In this document: one piece after another, positions 23,456 to 30,956 of the stretch
Layout: every line of letters starts with the position of its first letter
Numbering within the stretch: the stretch's first letter is position 1
Source of the DNA: Parapedobacter soli
GTDB lineage: Bacteria > Bacteroidota > Bacteroidia > Sphingobacteriales > Sphingobacteriaceae
Length of the DNA: 51,123 bases
Assembly (NCBI RefSeq): GCF_025460835.1
Contig: NZ_JAMXAY010000010.1
Location: 1 to 51,123, forward strand
Reading direction: 5' to 3'
The notes under the pieces: model-generated
Told to the model about the DNA's origin: nothing
Databases searched by the model: none
The model's input: the letters and a program-made list of their open reading frames with translations, nothing else
Position numbers and translations under genes: made by a program

Positions 23456-25855
23456 ATGATCGGATCGGTTGATATTTGGTGGGGCTGGGAGTTAGCGGGG
23501 CGGATGCACCCCATGCTGGTGCATTTTCCGGTATCGTTGTTATTAATCGCTACCGTGATGGAGTTGTTGACTTTCCGCCGCTTCCAATCGCAACTGCGGA
23601 GCGGTATCAATTGGCTCGTCTTCATCGGCAGTTCAAGTGCCGTCATTGCTGCGTTATGTGGCTGGTTGCTTGCTTGGACCGGCGAGTATGGTGGCGATAC
23701 ATTCAACGCCCATCAATGGGCCGGGACCGCCACGGCAGTGCTTGGCGCGTTAGCTGGCTTGCTGCTATGGATGGTGGTCCACAAAAAGCGAACGGCATTT
23801 ATCAAGGTATACCAATTTACCTTGCTTCTTTCATCCGTGGGGGTATTCCTTGCGGGCCACTATGGAGGGTCCCTTACCCACGGTCAGGATTACCTGCTGG
23901 GGGTTACGCCTTGGGGGGGTGACGACGAAAGGATAGCCGCTGCTTTGGGTGGCCCCCCGACCACGGTAGCATGGCAGTCGTTCGCGCAGCTCGATACCTT
24001 GGACGAACAGCAGGAAGCCCAGCTGAACATGGTCGTCCGCACCGTGCTCGCACACCGCTGTTTCCAATGCCATAGCAGCGATAAAACGGAAGGGAAATTG
24101 CGCCTCGACCAGCGGGAACTTGTTTTCCTGGGTGGTGAGTCTGGGCCTGTCATCGTACCGGGCGATGTAAATAACAGTGAACTGGTGCGGCGTATCACGC
24201 TGCCGGCGGGACATAAGGAGGCCATGCCCGGAAAAGGCAAGCCGCTGGATGATAACGAAGTAAATCTGGTCAAACTCTGGGTTGCGAAAGGCGCACCTTG
24301 GCCGGAACATATCAAAGGGATTTTTCCCATGGCGCCACTGGCACCGCGACGCCCCGATTTGCCGGCATTGGCGAAAGGGTTAGAAAATCCCATTGACCGA
24401 TGGGTCAATGATTATTTCGGAGGCAATCAGCTCACATGGCCCGACGTGGTAGACGACCGGATATTCCTCCGGCGCATTTACGTTGATTTGATTGGTTTGC
24501 TACCCACACCGCAGCAACTACGCGATTTCGAAGAAGACATACAGCCCGATAAGCGGGCGCGGGTGGCAGCCGAGCTGTTGGGGCGCAACGACGACTACGC
24601 CTTGCATTGGACTACTTTTTGGAATGATTTGCTCCGCAACGATTATACGGGGCCGGGCTATATCACCAACGGACGCTTCAATATTTCCGATTGGTTATAC
24701 CGGGCGCTCGTAGACAACAAGCCTTACGACCAGTTCGTGCAGGAGCTGCTGGACCCCGATGAATCGTCAAAAGGCTTTATTAAGGGCATCCAATGGCGGG
24801 GGGCTGTCAATAGCAGCCAAACTACCGCAATGCAGGCCGCTCAAAACGTATCGCAGGCACTGTTGGGTGTGAATTTAAAATGTGCCTCCTGCCATGATAG
24901 TTTTGTGAGCGACTGGAAACTCGACGACGCTTATGCGTTTGCCAACATCTTTTCCGAACAACAGCTGGAAATAGCCCGCTGTGATATCCCTACTGGACAA
25001 CTGGCCGACACGAGGTTGCTTTGGCCCGAGCTGGGAAACATTACAAAAAACGGGTCGGTCGAGGAGAAGTCGCGCGAACTCGCGCAATTGCTTACACAGC
25101 CGGAAAACGGACGCCTATATCGCACGCTGGTAAACCGGATATGGGCGCAGCTGATGGGACGCGGTATCGTGGCGCCAACGGACGAGATGGACAACGAACC
25201 ATGGAGCCGGGATCTCCTGGATTGGCTGGCTGTGTATTTCGTGGATAACGCATATGACTTGAAGCATTTGCTTTACCTGATTACCACGTCGAAAACCTAC
25301 CAGCTTCCATCTGTAGCCATAGCCGATCCGGCGACGATCAACAAACCTGATTTTGTGTTTACAGGGGTATTGAAAAGGAAGCTTACCGCCGAACAGTATG
25401 CAGATGCCATCAGCATGATCGTCCATCCAATGTATCACACTACATCCTTGAAGTATAATCCGCAAGGCGACACGGCATCATATAAGGAGGCCCACCCGTT
25501 TGTTCGTGCAGTGTTGGTGCAAAACGACCCGTTTCTGACCGCGCTTGGCCGTCCTAGCCGCGAGAATATCATTAGCGTGCGCGATGGGCAAGCTACGCTT
25601 CTACAAGCAATGGAGTTGACCAATGGGGCCCTATTGAACGAAACATTGATCGCAGGTGCACGGGAATGGCTGGCAGCTTACCAGGGTGCAGACGAGCTTA
25701 TTGCAGCACTATTTATGCAAAGTCTTGGCCGCCTACCGTCGGAGGACGAAAAGCATGTCTCACATAAAATATTGGGATCGGAGATGGATGCAACCGGTGT
25801 ACAGGATTTACTATGGTCTGTCGTGTTGTTGCCCGAATTTCAATTTATCGAATAA
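23456..25855 (+). CDS. membrane-anchored DUF2231-cytochrome-DUF1549-DUF1553 protein
   Basis: A 799-residue multidomain protein. Residues about 15-150 form four hydrophobic helices of DUF2231 type with His in HPMLVHFP, HQWAG and HYGGSLTHG. A Planctomycete-type cytochrome c domain follows with heme motif CFQCH (202-206). DUF1549 starts near 305 (PIDRWVNDYF) and contains a second heme motif, CASCH (476-480). DUF1553 fills the C-terminus (RTLVNRIWAQLMGRGIV, and FLTALGRPSRENI). This family is abundant in Planctomycetes and some Bacteroidota and is thought to be redox-linked, but no reaction is proven. The DUF1501 gene follows 7 nt later; the two genes typically travel as a pair. Confidence 0.88.
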   Translation: MIGSVDIWWGWELAGRMHPMLVHFPVSLLLIATVMELLTFRRFQSQLRSGINWLVFIGSSSAVIAALCGWLLAWTGEYGGDTFNAHQWAGTATAVLGALAGLLLWMVVHKKRTAFIKVYQFTLLLSSVGVFLAGHYGGSLTHGQDYLLGVTPWGGDDERIAAALGGPPTTVAWQSFAQLDTLDEQQEAQLNMVVRTVLAHRCFQCHSSDKTEGKLRLDQRELVFLGGESGPVIVPGDVNNSELVRRITLPAGHKEAMPGKGKPLDDNEVNLVKLWVAKGAPWPEHIKGIFPMAPLAPRRPDLPALAKGLENPIDRWVNDYFGGNQLTWPDVVDDRIFLRRIYVDLIGLLPTPQQLRDFEEDIQPDKRARVAAELLGRNDDYALHWTTFWNDLLRNDYTGPGYITNGRFNISDWLYRALVDNKPYDQFVQELLDPDESSKGFIKGIQWRGAVNSSQTTAMQAAQNVSQALLGVNLKCASCHDSFVSDWKLDDAYAFANIFSEQQLEIARCDIPTGQLADTRLLWPELGNITKNGSVEEKSRELAQLLTQPENGRLYRTLVNRIWAQLMGRGIVAPTDEMDNEPWSRDLLDWLAVYFVDNAYDLKHLLYLITTSKTYQLPSVAIADPATINKPDFVFTGVLKRKLTAEQYADAISMIVHPMYHTTSLKYNPQGDTASYKEAHPFVRAVLVQNDPFLTALGRPSRENIISVRDGQATLLQAMELTNGALLNETLIAGAREWLAAYQGADELIAALFMQSLGRLPSEDEKHVSHKILGSEMDATGVQDLLWSVVLLPEFQFIE

Positions 25856-25862
25856 TATAGCT

Positions 25863-27281
25863 ATGAACCGATACTACAACAGGCGGGATTTCTTGAAAAC
25901 TGCCACTGCCGGCACCTTGGGTGCATTGGCTGCGGGTGCGCCGCTCGCGGGATTCTTGAATTCGTGCTCCGGAAAGCAGGCAAGTGCAGACGCTGTCATC
26001 CTGCTGTGGATGGCCGGCGGAATGGCCCACACGGACACGTTCGACCCTAAGGCGTACACGCCGTACGAAAAAGGACTGGATTCTAATCGGGTGCTGAGCA
26101 CTTTCCCGTCTATCCCAACGGCGCTGGATGACATCTATTTTTCGGAGGGACTCGAGTCCATAGCCTCGCTGATGGATAGGGGTACACTGATCCGCTCATA
26201 CGTAGCTGCCGATCTCGGACACATCCTGCATTCTCGGCACCAATACCATTGGCATACCTGTTATGAACCTCCACAAACAGTGTCGGCCCCACATATCGGC
26301 GCTTGGATAGCACAGGAACTGGGACCGAAGAACCCGGTAATTCCGGCCTTTATAGATATTGGTCAGCGGATGACAGTAGGGGAGGCCGAGGAACTCAAGG
26401 CATTCCATACGGCGGGGTTCTTGGGTAGTGAATACGGCCCATTTATGATTCCTGATCCATCGGCAGGTCTCGATGCCGTAAAGCCACCCGCAGGCATGTC
26501 GTTTAGCCGATTCGAACGGCGTAACCAGCTGTATACCGAGTTGCTCGATAAACATCCCATTGGCGACTTTGGCAGCGATTATCAGAAGGAATCATTCAAA
26601 AGATCGATGGAACAGGCATATATGTTGCTTAAATCGCCCGAAGCCAAGGCATTCGACCTCCGGGAAGAGCCTGAGGAACAATATGCCGTGTACAATACGG
26701 GTAAATTCGGACTCGGATGTTTGATGGCCCGCAGGCTGGTCGAACAAGGAGCCCGATTTATTAGCGTAACTACCGAATATGAGCCATTTATGGGGTGGGA
26801 CACCCACGAAAATGGCCATGTCCGTGTGGGAGATATGAAAAAGCTTATCGATGCACCTGTCGCCCAGCTCATCAAAGATCTGGACCGCAGCGGGCATTTG
26901 GACCGTACACTGATTATCATCGCCAGTGAATTTAGCCGAGACATGGTTATGGAAGGCCGTCCGGGAGCAGAAGTGAAGCACCAGGTAGACCAACCGGATG
27001 TAATCAATGATATCCGTAATTACGGTATGCACCGCCATTTTACCGATGGTTGCTCCATATTGATGTTTGGTGGGGGAATAAAGAAAGGGTCGGTATTTGG
27101 AAAAACAGCTGACGAAAGACCTTGTAAGACCATCGAGAATCCCATCCGGATTGAGCAGATCCACCAATCGATTTACCATGCCTTGGGTATAGACCCGCAG
27201 AAACATGCGATGGTGGAGGGGAGGCCGTTTTATACCACGCCCGACGGTGTACATAAACCGGAAATGGCATTATTTGCGTAG
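25863..27281 (+). CDS. DUF1501 protein with twin-arginine-like signal
   Basis: A 472-residue protein. The N-terminus MNRYYNRRDFLKTATAGTLG is a Tat-type signal (RRDFLK) followed by a hydrophobic stretch and SCSG. The DUF1501 core belongs to the alkaline-phosphatase/sulfatase-like superfamily: ILLWMAGGMAHTDTFDPK, HSRHQYHWH, WDTHENGHVRVGD, TLIIIASEFSRD and MHRHFTDGCSILMFGGGI carry His/Asp residues suited to metal binding. The start at 25863 is chosen because an upstream frame (from 25656) runs inside the previous gene and the Tat signal begins here. It is probably exported folded and works with the upstream cytochrome-type protein. The activity is unknown. Confidence 0.88.
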   Translation: MNRYYNRRDFLKTATAGTLGALAAGAPLAGFLNSCSGKQASADAVILLWMAGGMAHTDTFDPKAYTPYEKGLDSNRVLSTFPSIPTALDDIYFSEGLESIASLMDRGTLIRSYVAADLGHILHSRHQYHWHTCYEPPQTVSAPHIGAWIAQELGPKNPVIPAFIDIGQRMTVGEAEELKAFHTAGFLGSEYGPFMIPDPSAGLDAVKPPAGMSFSRFERRNQLYTELLDKHPIGDFGSDYQKESFKRSMEQAYMLLKSPEAKAFDLREEPEEQYAVYNTGKFGLGCLMARRLVEQGARFISVTTEYEPFMGWDTHENGHVRVGDMKKLIDAPVAQLIKDLDRSGHLDRTLIIIASEFSRDMVMEGRPGAEVKHQVDQPDVINDIRNYGMHRHFTDGCSILMFGGGIKKGSVFGKTADERPCKTIENPIRIEQIHQSIYHALGIDPQKHAMVEGRPFYTTPDGVHKPEMALFA

Positions 27282-27368
27282 TTACTGCACAAGTTACAAA
27301 AAAATAATGCACCACACACAATACCCGACAGTAATATACGTTCTTAATAGAAATCAGTAAAAGAGTCT

Positions 27369-27437
27369 TTTTTTCATAATTTAGGTTTAATAATTGGTTA
27401 GTTTGAAAGCCCCAGTCCTCCCGGATTCGGGGCTTTT
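27369..27437. repeat. dispersed intergenic element, copy 2
   Basis: TTTTCATAATTTAGGTTTAA and then TAATTGGTTAGTTTGAAAG repeat the block at 1699-1740. Here the hairpin is stronger: AAAGCCCC (27406-27413) with GGGGCTTT (27429-27436), then T. It lies between the DUF1501 gene and the hydrolase gene and can terminate the former. The hairpin bases differ between copies while pairing is kept, and the AT-rich part is nearly identical. Confidence 0.65.
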
Positions 27438-27502
27438 CTCTAACACTACTTTTTTCGGCCAGTTTAGGCACAAGGATTGCGGCGTATTTTTAAACGCAGA
27501 CG

Positions 27503-28360
27503 ATGAAGACCATTAACTTTTCTGTCATACCGCTGTTTATTGCCGCCCTGTCCCTGTGGGGTTGTACCAAAGATACAGCACCGGAGGTGTATCCGGTAGC
27601 AGAAGACGTCATCTTGAAAGATGTGACATACGGGGGACACGCGCAACAGCGGATGGATGTTTACCTTCCCGCAGGCAGATCACAGGCGGCGACAAAGATT
27701 GTCGTTTTTATCCACGGTGGTGGCTGGGTGGCAGGCGATAAAGACGACTTTCAGTTTACAGACGAAAATTTACAGACGCTGAAAGTATATTTCCCCGGCT
27801 TTGCACTGGTGAATCTGAATTATCGGCTTGTGAATGGCGACGAAAACCGATACCCGGCTGCAGAAAATGACGTAAAGCAGGCGATGGATTACCTGTATCG
27901 TCAATTGGAATCGTACCAATTGTCTTCAGACACGTACTTGGCCGGCGGCAGTGCGGGGGCGCACCTGGCCGCACTTCATACGCTGAAACACAACAGCAAC
28001 AGCCATATCAAAGGCTGTATTGCGATTGCTGGTGTCTACAACATGCAATCGCTTTATGAATACGGAAGTACGGAAGCCAAATTGATTGTCGCTGCCTTCA
28101 TGGGCGGTAGGCCCACCGATCAAGGCAATCGATACGAACAGGCGTCGCCAATCAATTTTGTCACATCGTCCAGCCCGAAATTCCTTTTATTGCACGGCAC
28201 AGAAGATGAATTAGTGCCAGTTTCGCAGGCTTATGAATTTCGTGATGCACTTGCCGGCAACGAAGTTGAACACACGGTCTTTACGTATTCCGGGGGGCAC
28301 GGTATCCCACCCGAGCACTTGGTTGAGGCCTTTGAATATATCGGTGCTTTCTTGAACTAG
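27503..28360 (+). CDS. alpha/beta-hydrolase lipoprotein (esterase/BD-FAE-like)
   Basis: A 285-residue protein. A lipoprotein signal ends at LSLWGC (Cys21). The hydrolase core has the oxyanion motif HGGGWVAGD near residue 72, nucleophile elbow GGSAGAH (Ser in GxSxG, near 150), an acidic member near HGTEDELVP and the catalytic His in SGGHGIPP. The layout matches the lipase/BD-FAE group that deacylates small esters, including carbohydrate acyl groups. It would act at the outer surface or in the periplasm. It is separated from the DUF1501 gene by a terminator-like repeat, so it is probably transcribed alone. The substrate is unknown. Confidence 0.85.
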   Translation: MKTINFSVIPLFIAALSLWGCTKDTAPEVYPVAEDVILKDVTYGGHAQQRMDVYLPAGRSQAATKIVVFIHGGGWVAGDKDDFQFTDENLQTLKVYFPGFALVNLNYRLVNGDENRYPAAENDVKQAMDYLYRQLESYQLSSDTYLAGGSAGAHLAALHTLKHNSNSHIKGCIAIAGVYNMQSLYEYGSTEAKLIVAAFMGGRPTDQGNRYEQASPINFVTSSSPKFLLLHGTEDELVPVSQAYEFRDALAGNEVEHTVFTYSGGHGIPPEHLVEAFEYIGAFLN

Positions 28361-28508
28361 GCCTGACTTCAGCCTGCTGGAACGGAAGTCGCTGGACCGC
28401 ATCCGCTCCGAAGGCGATATATTCAAACCGGTATTAGGCAAGGGAATCAACCTCAAGAAACTGATCAAAGACTTGGAAAAACAGCAATGGAAATCAGCGA
28501 ATCAATGA
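28359..28508 (+). pseudogene. 49-codon remnant of an unidentified gene
   Basis: Directly after the hydrolase stop, in another frame, 49 codons run to a TGA at 28506-28508. They encode a protein-like helical, charged sequence including LLERKSLDRIRSEGDIFKPV and INLKKLIKDLEKQQWKS. There is no start codon or room for one: the frame is closed by TGA at 28353-28355 inside the hydrolase gene. It reads like the C-terminal end of a gene whose front was deleted when the hydrolase gene became its neighbour. I cannot name the parent family. Confidence 0.45.
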
Positions 28509-28568
28509 TTTTTATTTACTTTTATGGGTATATCCGGCCGTTGCCCCTTGGAGCGGGGGCAAAAAAAA

Positions 28569-29486
28569 ATGGAAAAGTTAACCGTAAAAAAAGAAGAGAT
28601 GCAACAGCTAAAAAAAGAAGACATTAAGCAGGAAGTCTTCGACCTCTACGACGATTATGCGCACAGTCGGTTATCGCGGCGAGAGTTTGTACACAGGTTA
28701 TCGGCTTATGCCGGAGGTGCCGTAACGGTACCTGCATTAATGAGTTTTTTGATGCCAAATTACCAGGAACGCATCCAAGTGAAAGCAGGTGATCCGCGCA
28801 TTGAGGAAACGTATATCGAATACCCTTCACCCAAAGGCGGAGGTACGATCAGGGGTTTGCTGTGTATGCCGAAAGGCAATAATCAGAAACTTGGCGGTAT
28901 CGTGGTGGTACACGAAAACAGGGGGCTGAACCCGCACATCGAAGATGTGTGCCGTAGGACAGCGGTTGCCGGTTTCGTAAGCTTGGCACCAGATGCATTG
29001 ACACCGCTAGGGGGGTATCCAGGCACCGACGATGAAGGCCGCCAAATGCAAAGTAAGCGGGATCGCGACGAAATGCTTGAAGACTTCATTGCGGCCGCGG
29101 CGTTCCTGAAACAACAGCAATCATGCAATGGCAACATTGGGGTAGTAGGCTTCTGTTTTGGTGGGTGGATTTCCAACATGATGGCTGTACGTATATCCGA
29201 TTTGAAGGCAGCTGTACCATTTTACGGTGGCCAACCACCTACGGCGGAGGTATCTAGAATAACGGCTGCTTTGCAGTTACACTACGCTGAGTTAGATACG
29301 CGGGTAAATGAAGGATGGCCAGCTTATGAACAAGCATTGAAGTCAAACCACAAGGAATATACTATGTATATGTATGCCGGTGCCAACCATGGATTCCACA
29401 ACGATACGACACCACGGTACGACCCGGAAGCCGCAAAACTCGCGTGGCAGCGGACTGTCGACTTCTTTAAAGAAAAACTCGGTTGA
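28569..29486 (+). CDS. dienelactone hydrolase family protein with Tat-like N-terminus
   Basis: A 305-residue protein. A charged N-terminal region (about 1-45) is followed by SRREFVHRLSAYAGGAVTVP, a twin-arginine-like segment with a hydrophobic run. The dienelactone-hydrolase domain (about 75-305) has VVVHENRGLNPHIEDV, nucleophile elbow GFCFGG with catalytic Cys, and Asp/His in the C-terminal third (AGANHGFHND). Such proteins hydrolyse lactone or ester bonds, but this subgroup has no defined substrate. An in-frame ATG at 28524 is possible. ATG 28569 is preferred because it follows an A9 run; a hairpin (GCCCC/GGGGC, about 28543-28561) lies just upstream. Confidence 0.85.
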   Translation: MEKLTVKKEEMQQLKKEDIKQEVFDLYDDYAHSRLSRREFVHRLSAYAGGAVTVPALMSFLMPNYQERIQVKAGDPRIEETYIEYPSPKGGGTIRGLLCMPKGNNQKLGGIVVVHENRGLNPHIEDVCRRTAVAGFVSLAPDALTPLGGYPGTDDEGRQMQSKRDRDEMLEDFIAAAAFLKQQQSCNGNIGVVGFCFGGWISNMMAVRISDLKAAVPFYGGQPPTAEVSRITAALQLHYAELDTRVNEGWPAYEQALKSNHKEYTMYMYAGANHGFHNDTTPRYDPEAAKLAWQRTVDFFKEKLG

Positions 29487-29513
29487 CCGGGAGCTGCCGT
29501 CTATTAGGCGGCA

Positions 29514-30269
29514 CTAAAGCAATAATATCAGTGTGGAAACCACCGTCAAGGCCATCATCACCATCCGGAATCGTTGTTCTGGTAGTATGCGGACAACAAA
29601 GATGCCCAATATGCCACCTAATAGGATGAATGGTATAGCTACAGCATTGAGTAATAGGCCATCCCATGAAACATTATCCCAAACGAGGATTTGGAGAGGT
29701 ATTTTTAGATAGTTCAGTATCATGATAAACCATGCTCCCGTGGCTACAAACCCGAATTTTGGTAGCCTGAGTGCGAGTAGGTAAACGACAAGAAGAGGAC
29801 CGGCCGCATTGCCGATCATCGTTGAAAAACCGAGCAGGAAACCCATTACCGGAGCAAACCATACCGACCCCGTGAACGCATCAGCCCGCTCCGGCTTACG
29901 GGTACCCAGCATCGTGATTATTCCCAGAAGGATGCATACCGCCATCATCACCTTGAAACCCGACTGCGGGATAAGGTGGCCAGCTACCAGCGCCACCACT
30001 AACCCAAGCAACGCCCAAGGCATCGGCTTAAGCACCAGGTCGCGATGGAACTTCTTGCGGTAGTAGATCACGGCCATTAGGTCTGCGAAACAAAGCATCG
30101 GTAACACCACGCCGGTGGAAGCCTTGGCCCCGAATAACAGCGCAAAAACGGGCACCGTAAATGTACCTAGGTTTGGGACACCTGTTTTGGACATGCCGAT
30201 AAGCATGGCACACACTAAAAAGACGGACCATTCCAGCGGCCCCTGGAGCAGCTCCGGGAAATTAAGCAT
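29514..30269 (-). CDS. TauE/SafE-family (sulfite/organosulfonate exporter-like) permease
   Basis: A 251-residue membrane protein with about eight hydrophobic segments in two repeats. The first has the family's LIGMSKTGVPNLGTFTVPV and the second FLLGFSTMIGNAAGPLLVVYLLALRLPK. Members are linked to export or import of sulfite, sulfoacetate and other anions. No sulfur-metabolism gene is nearby, so the substrate is open. Its start overlaps the stop of the HAD phosphatase by 8 nt on the same strand, so it is translated from that mRNA. It is convergent with the dienelactone hydrolase gene; a small inverted repeat (TGCCG/CGGCA, 29495-29513) fills the gap. Confidence 0.87.
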   Translation of the reverse strand: MLNFPELLQGPLEWSVFLVCAMLIGMSKTGVPNLGTFTVPVFALLFGAKASTGVVLPMLCFADLMAVIYYRKKFHRDLVLKPMPWALLGLVVALVAGHLIPQSGFKVMMAVCILLGIITMLGTRKPERADAFTGSVWFAPVMGFLLGFSTMIGNAAGPLLVVYLLALRLPKFGFVATGAWFIMILNYLKIPLQILVWDNVSWDGLLLNAVAIPFILLGGILGIFVVRILPEQRFRMVMMALTVVSTLILLL

Positions 30270-30930
30270 CGTGTCCCGTTAATAGCTGGTTGATATCTAC
30301 CGCTCCGATTTTGCGATAATCGTGGACGTAACGTTTACAGGGAGGAAGTTCATCTGCTGTATGTGAAGTAAGTACCCCGACCACTGTTGTGCCCGCATTG
30401 AGCGCCGCAGAAACCCCAGAATGCGAGTCTTCGAAAACCACGCAATGTGCAGGCTCCACTTGGAGTGTCTCGGCCGATTTGAGGTAAATTTGGGGGTCAG
30501 GCTTGTAGGCGGTCACGTCTTCACTAGACAAAATAGCGTCCATATAGGTACGTAAGGAGAGTTTGTCGATAATGAAATCGAGATTAGCGCGGGGGGCAGA
30601 CGTTGCCACACCCAAGCGATAACCCGCTGTTTTAAGCTCATCCAGAAAGTCGGGAAGACCCGCTATCGGAGCAACCGAATCAGCGTAAATCTCCCGGAAT
30701 AGCGCCTCTTTTTCTTCCGATAGCTGTTTTAGCTCGCCATCGCTTAGCGGACGTTTGAAAAAATAACGCATGATATAGTCATTGTGTTTGCCATACATAT
30801 GGTCTTCAAACTCTTCCTGGGAGTAGTCAACTTGGTATTTGTCGAAAAACTGCTTGAATGCCTCAGTGTGGTAAGGATTGGTGTCTGCGATGACCCCGTC
30901 CATGTCAAAAATAACGGCGTAGTTGCTCAT
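30262..30930 (-). CDS. HAD-superfamily phosphatase/phosphomutase (beta-PGM-like)
   Basis: A 222-residue HAD hydrolase with a helical cap. Motif I FDMDGVIADTN holds the nucleophile Asp and the acid/base Asp, motif II is VATSAPR, motif III the Lys in AYKPDPQIY, and motif IV FEDSHSGVSAA. The order and cap (HTEAFKQFFDKY) match the beta-phosphoglucomutase/sugar-phosphatase subfamily. Substrate class is probably a phosphosugar. A perfect -7 box (TACCTTTG) ends 4 nt before the ATG, so a leaderless mRNA starting just after the sensor gene is predicted. It is coupled to the TauE/SafE gene. Confidence 0.9.
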   Translation of the reverse strand: MSNYAVIFDMDGVIADTNPYHTEAFKQFFDKYQVDYSQEEFEDHMYGKHNDYIMRYFFKRPLSDGELKQLSEEKEALFREIYADSVAPIAGLPDFLDELKTAGYRLGVATSAPRANLDFIIDKLSLRTYMDAILSSEDVTAYKPDPQIYLKSAETLQVEPAHCVVFEDSHSGVSAALNAGTTVVGVLTSHTADELPPCKRYVHDYRKIGAVDINQLLTGHDA

Positions 30931-30934
30931 GATA

Positions 30935-30942
30935 CAAAGGTA
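30935..30942 (-). promoter_or_regulatory. -7 box of the HAD gene, predicted leaderless
   Basis: TACCTTTG on the minus strand (30942-30935) ends 4 nt before ATG 30930. There is no exact -33 TTTG; the corresponding site is GCTT. Confidence 0.5.
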
Positions 30943-30956
30943 GCCTTTTTGGGCCG

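Noticed and set aside
23271-23459. 62-codon plus-strand frame upstream of the DUF2231/DUF1549 gene
   Set aside because: It crosses a strong hairpin-T7 signal and has no protein-like features; an untranslated leader is more likely.
28541-28569. Terminator before the dienelactone hydrolase gene
   Set aside because: The GCCCC/GGGGC hairpin is followed by A residues on the plus strand, not T; it may affect translation start but is not a standard terminator in either direction.
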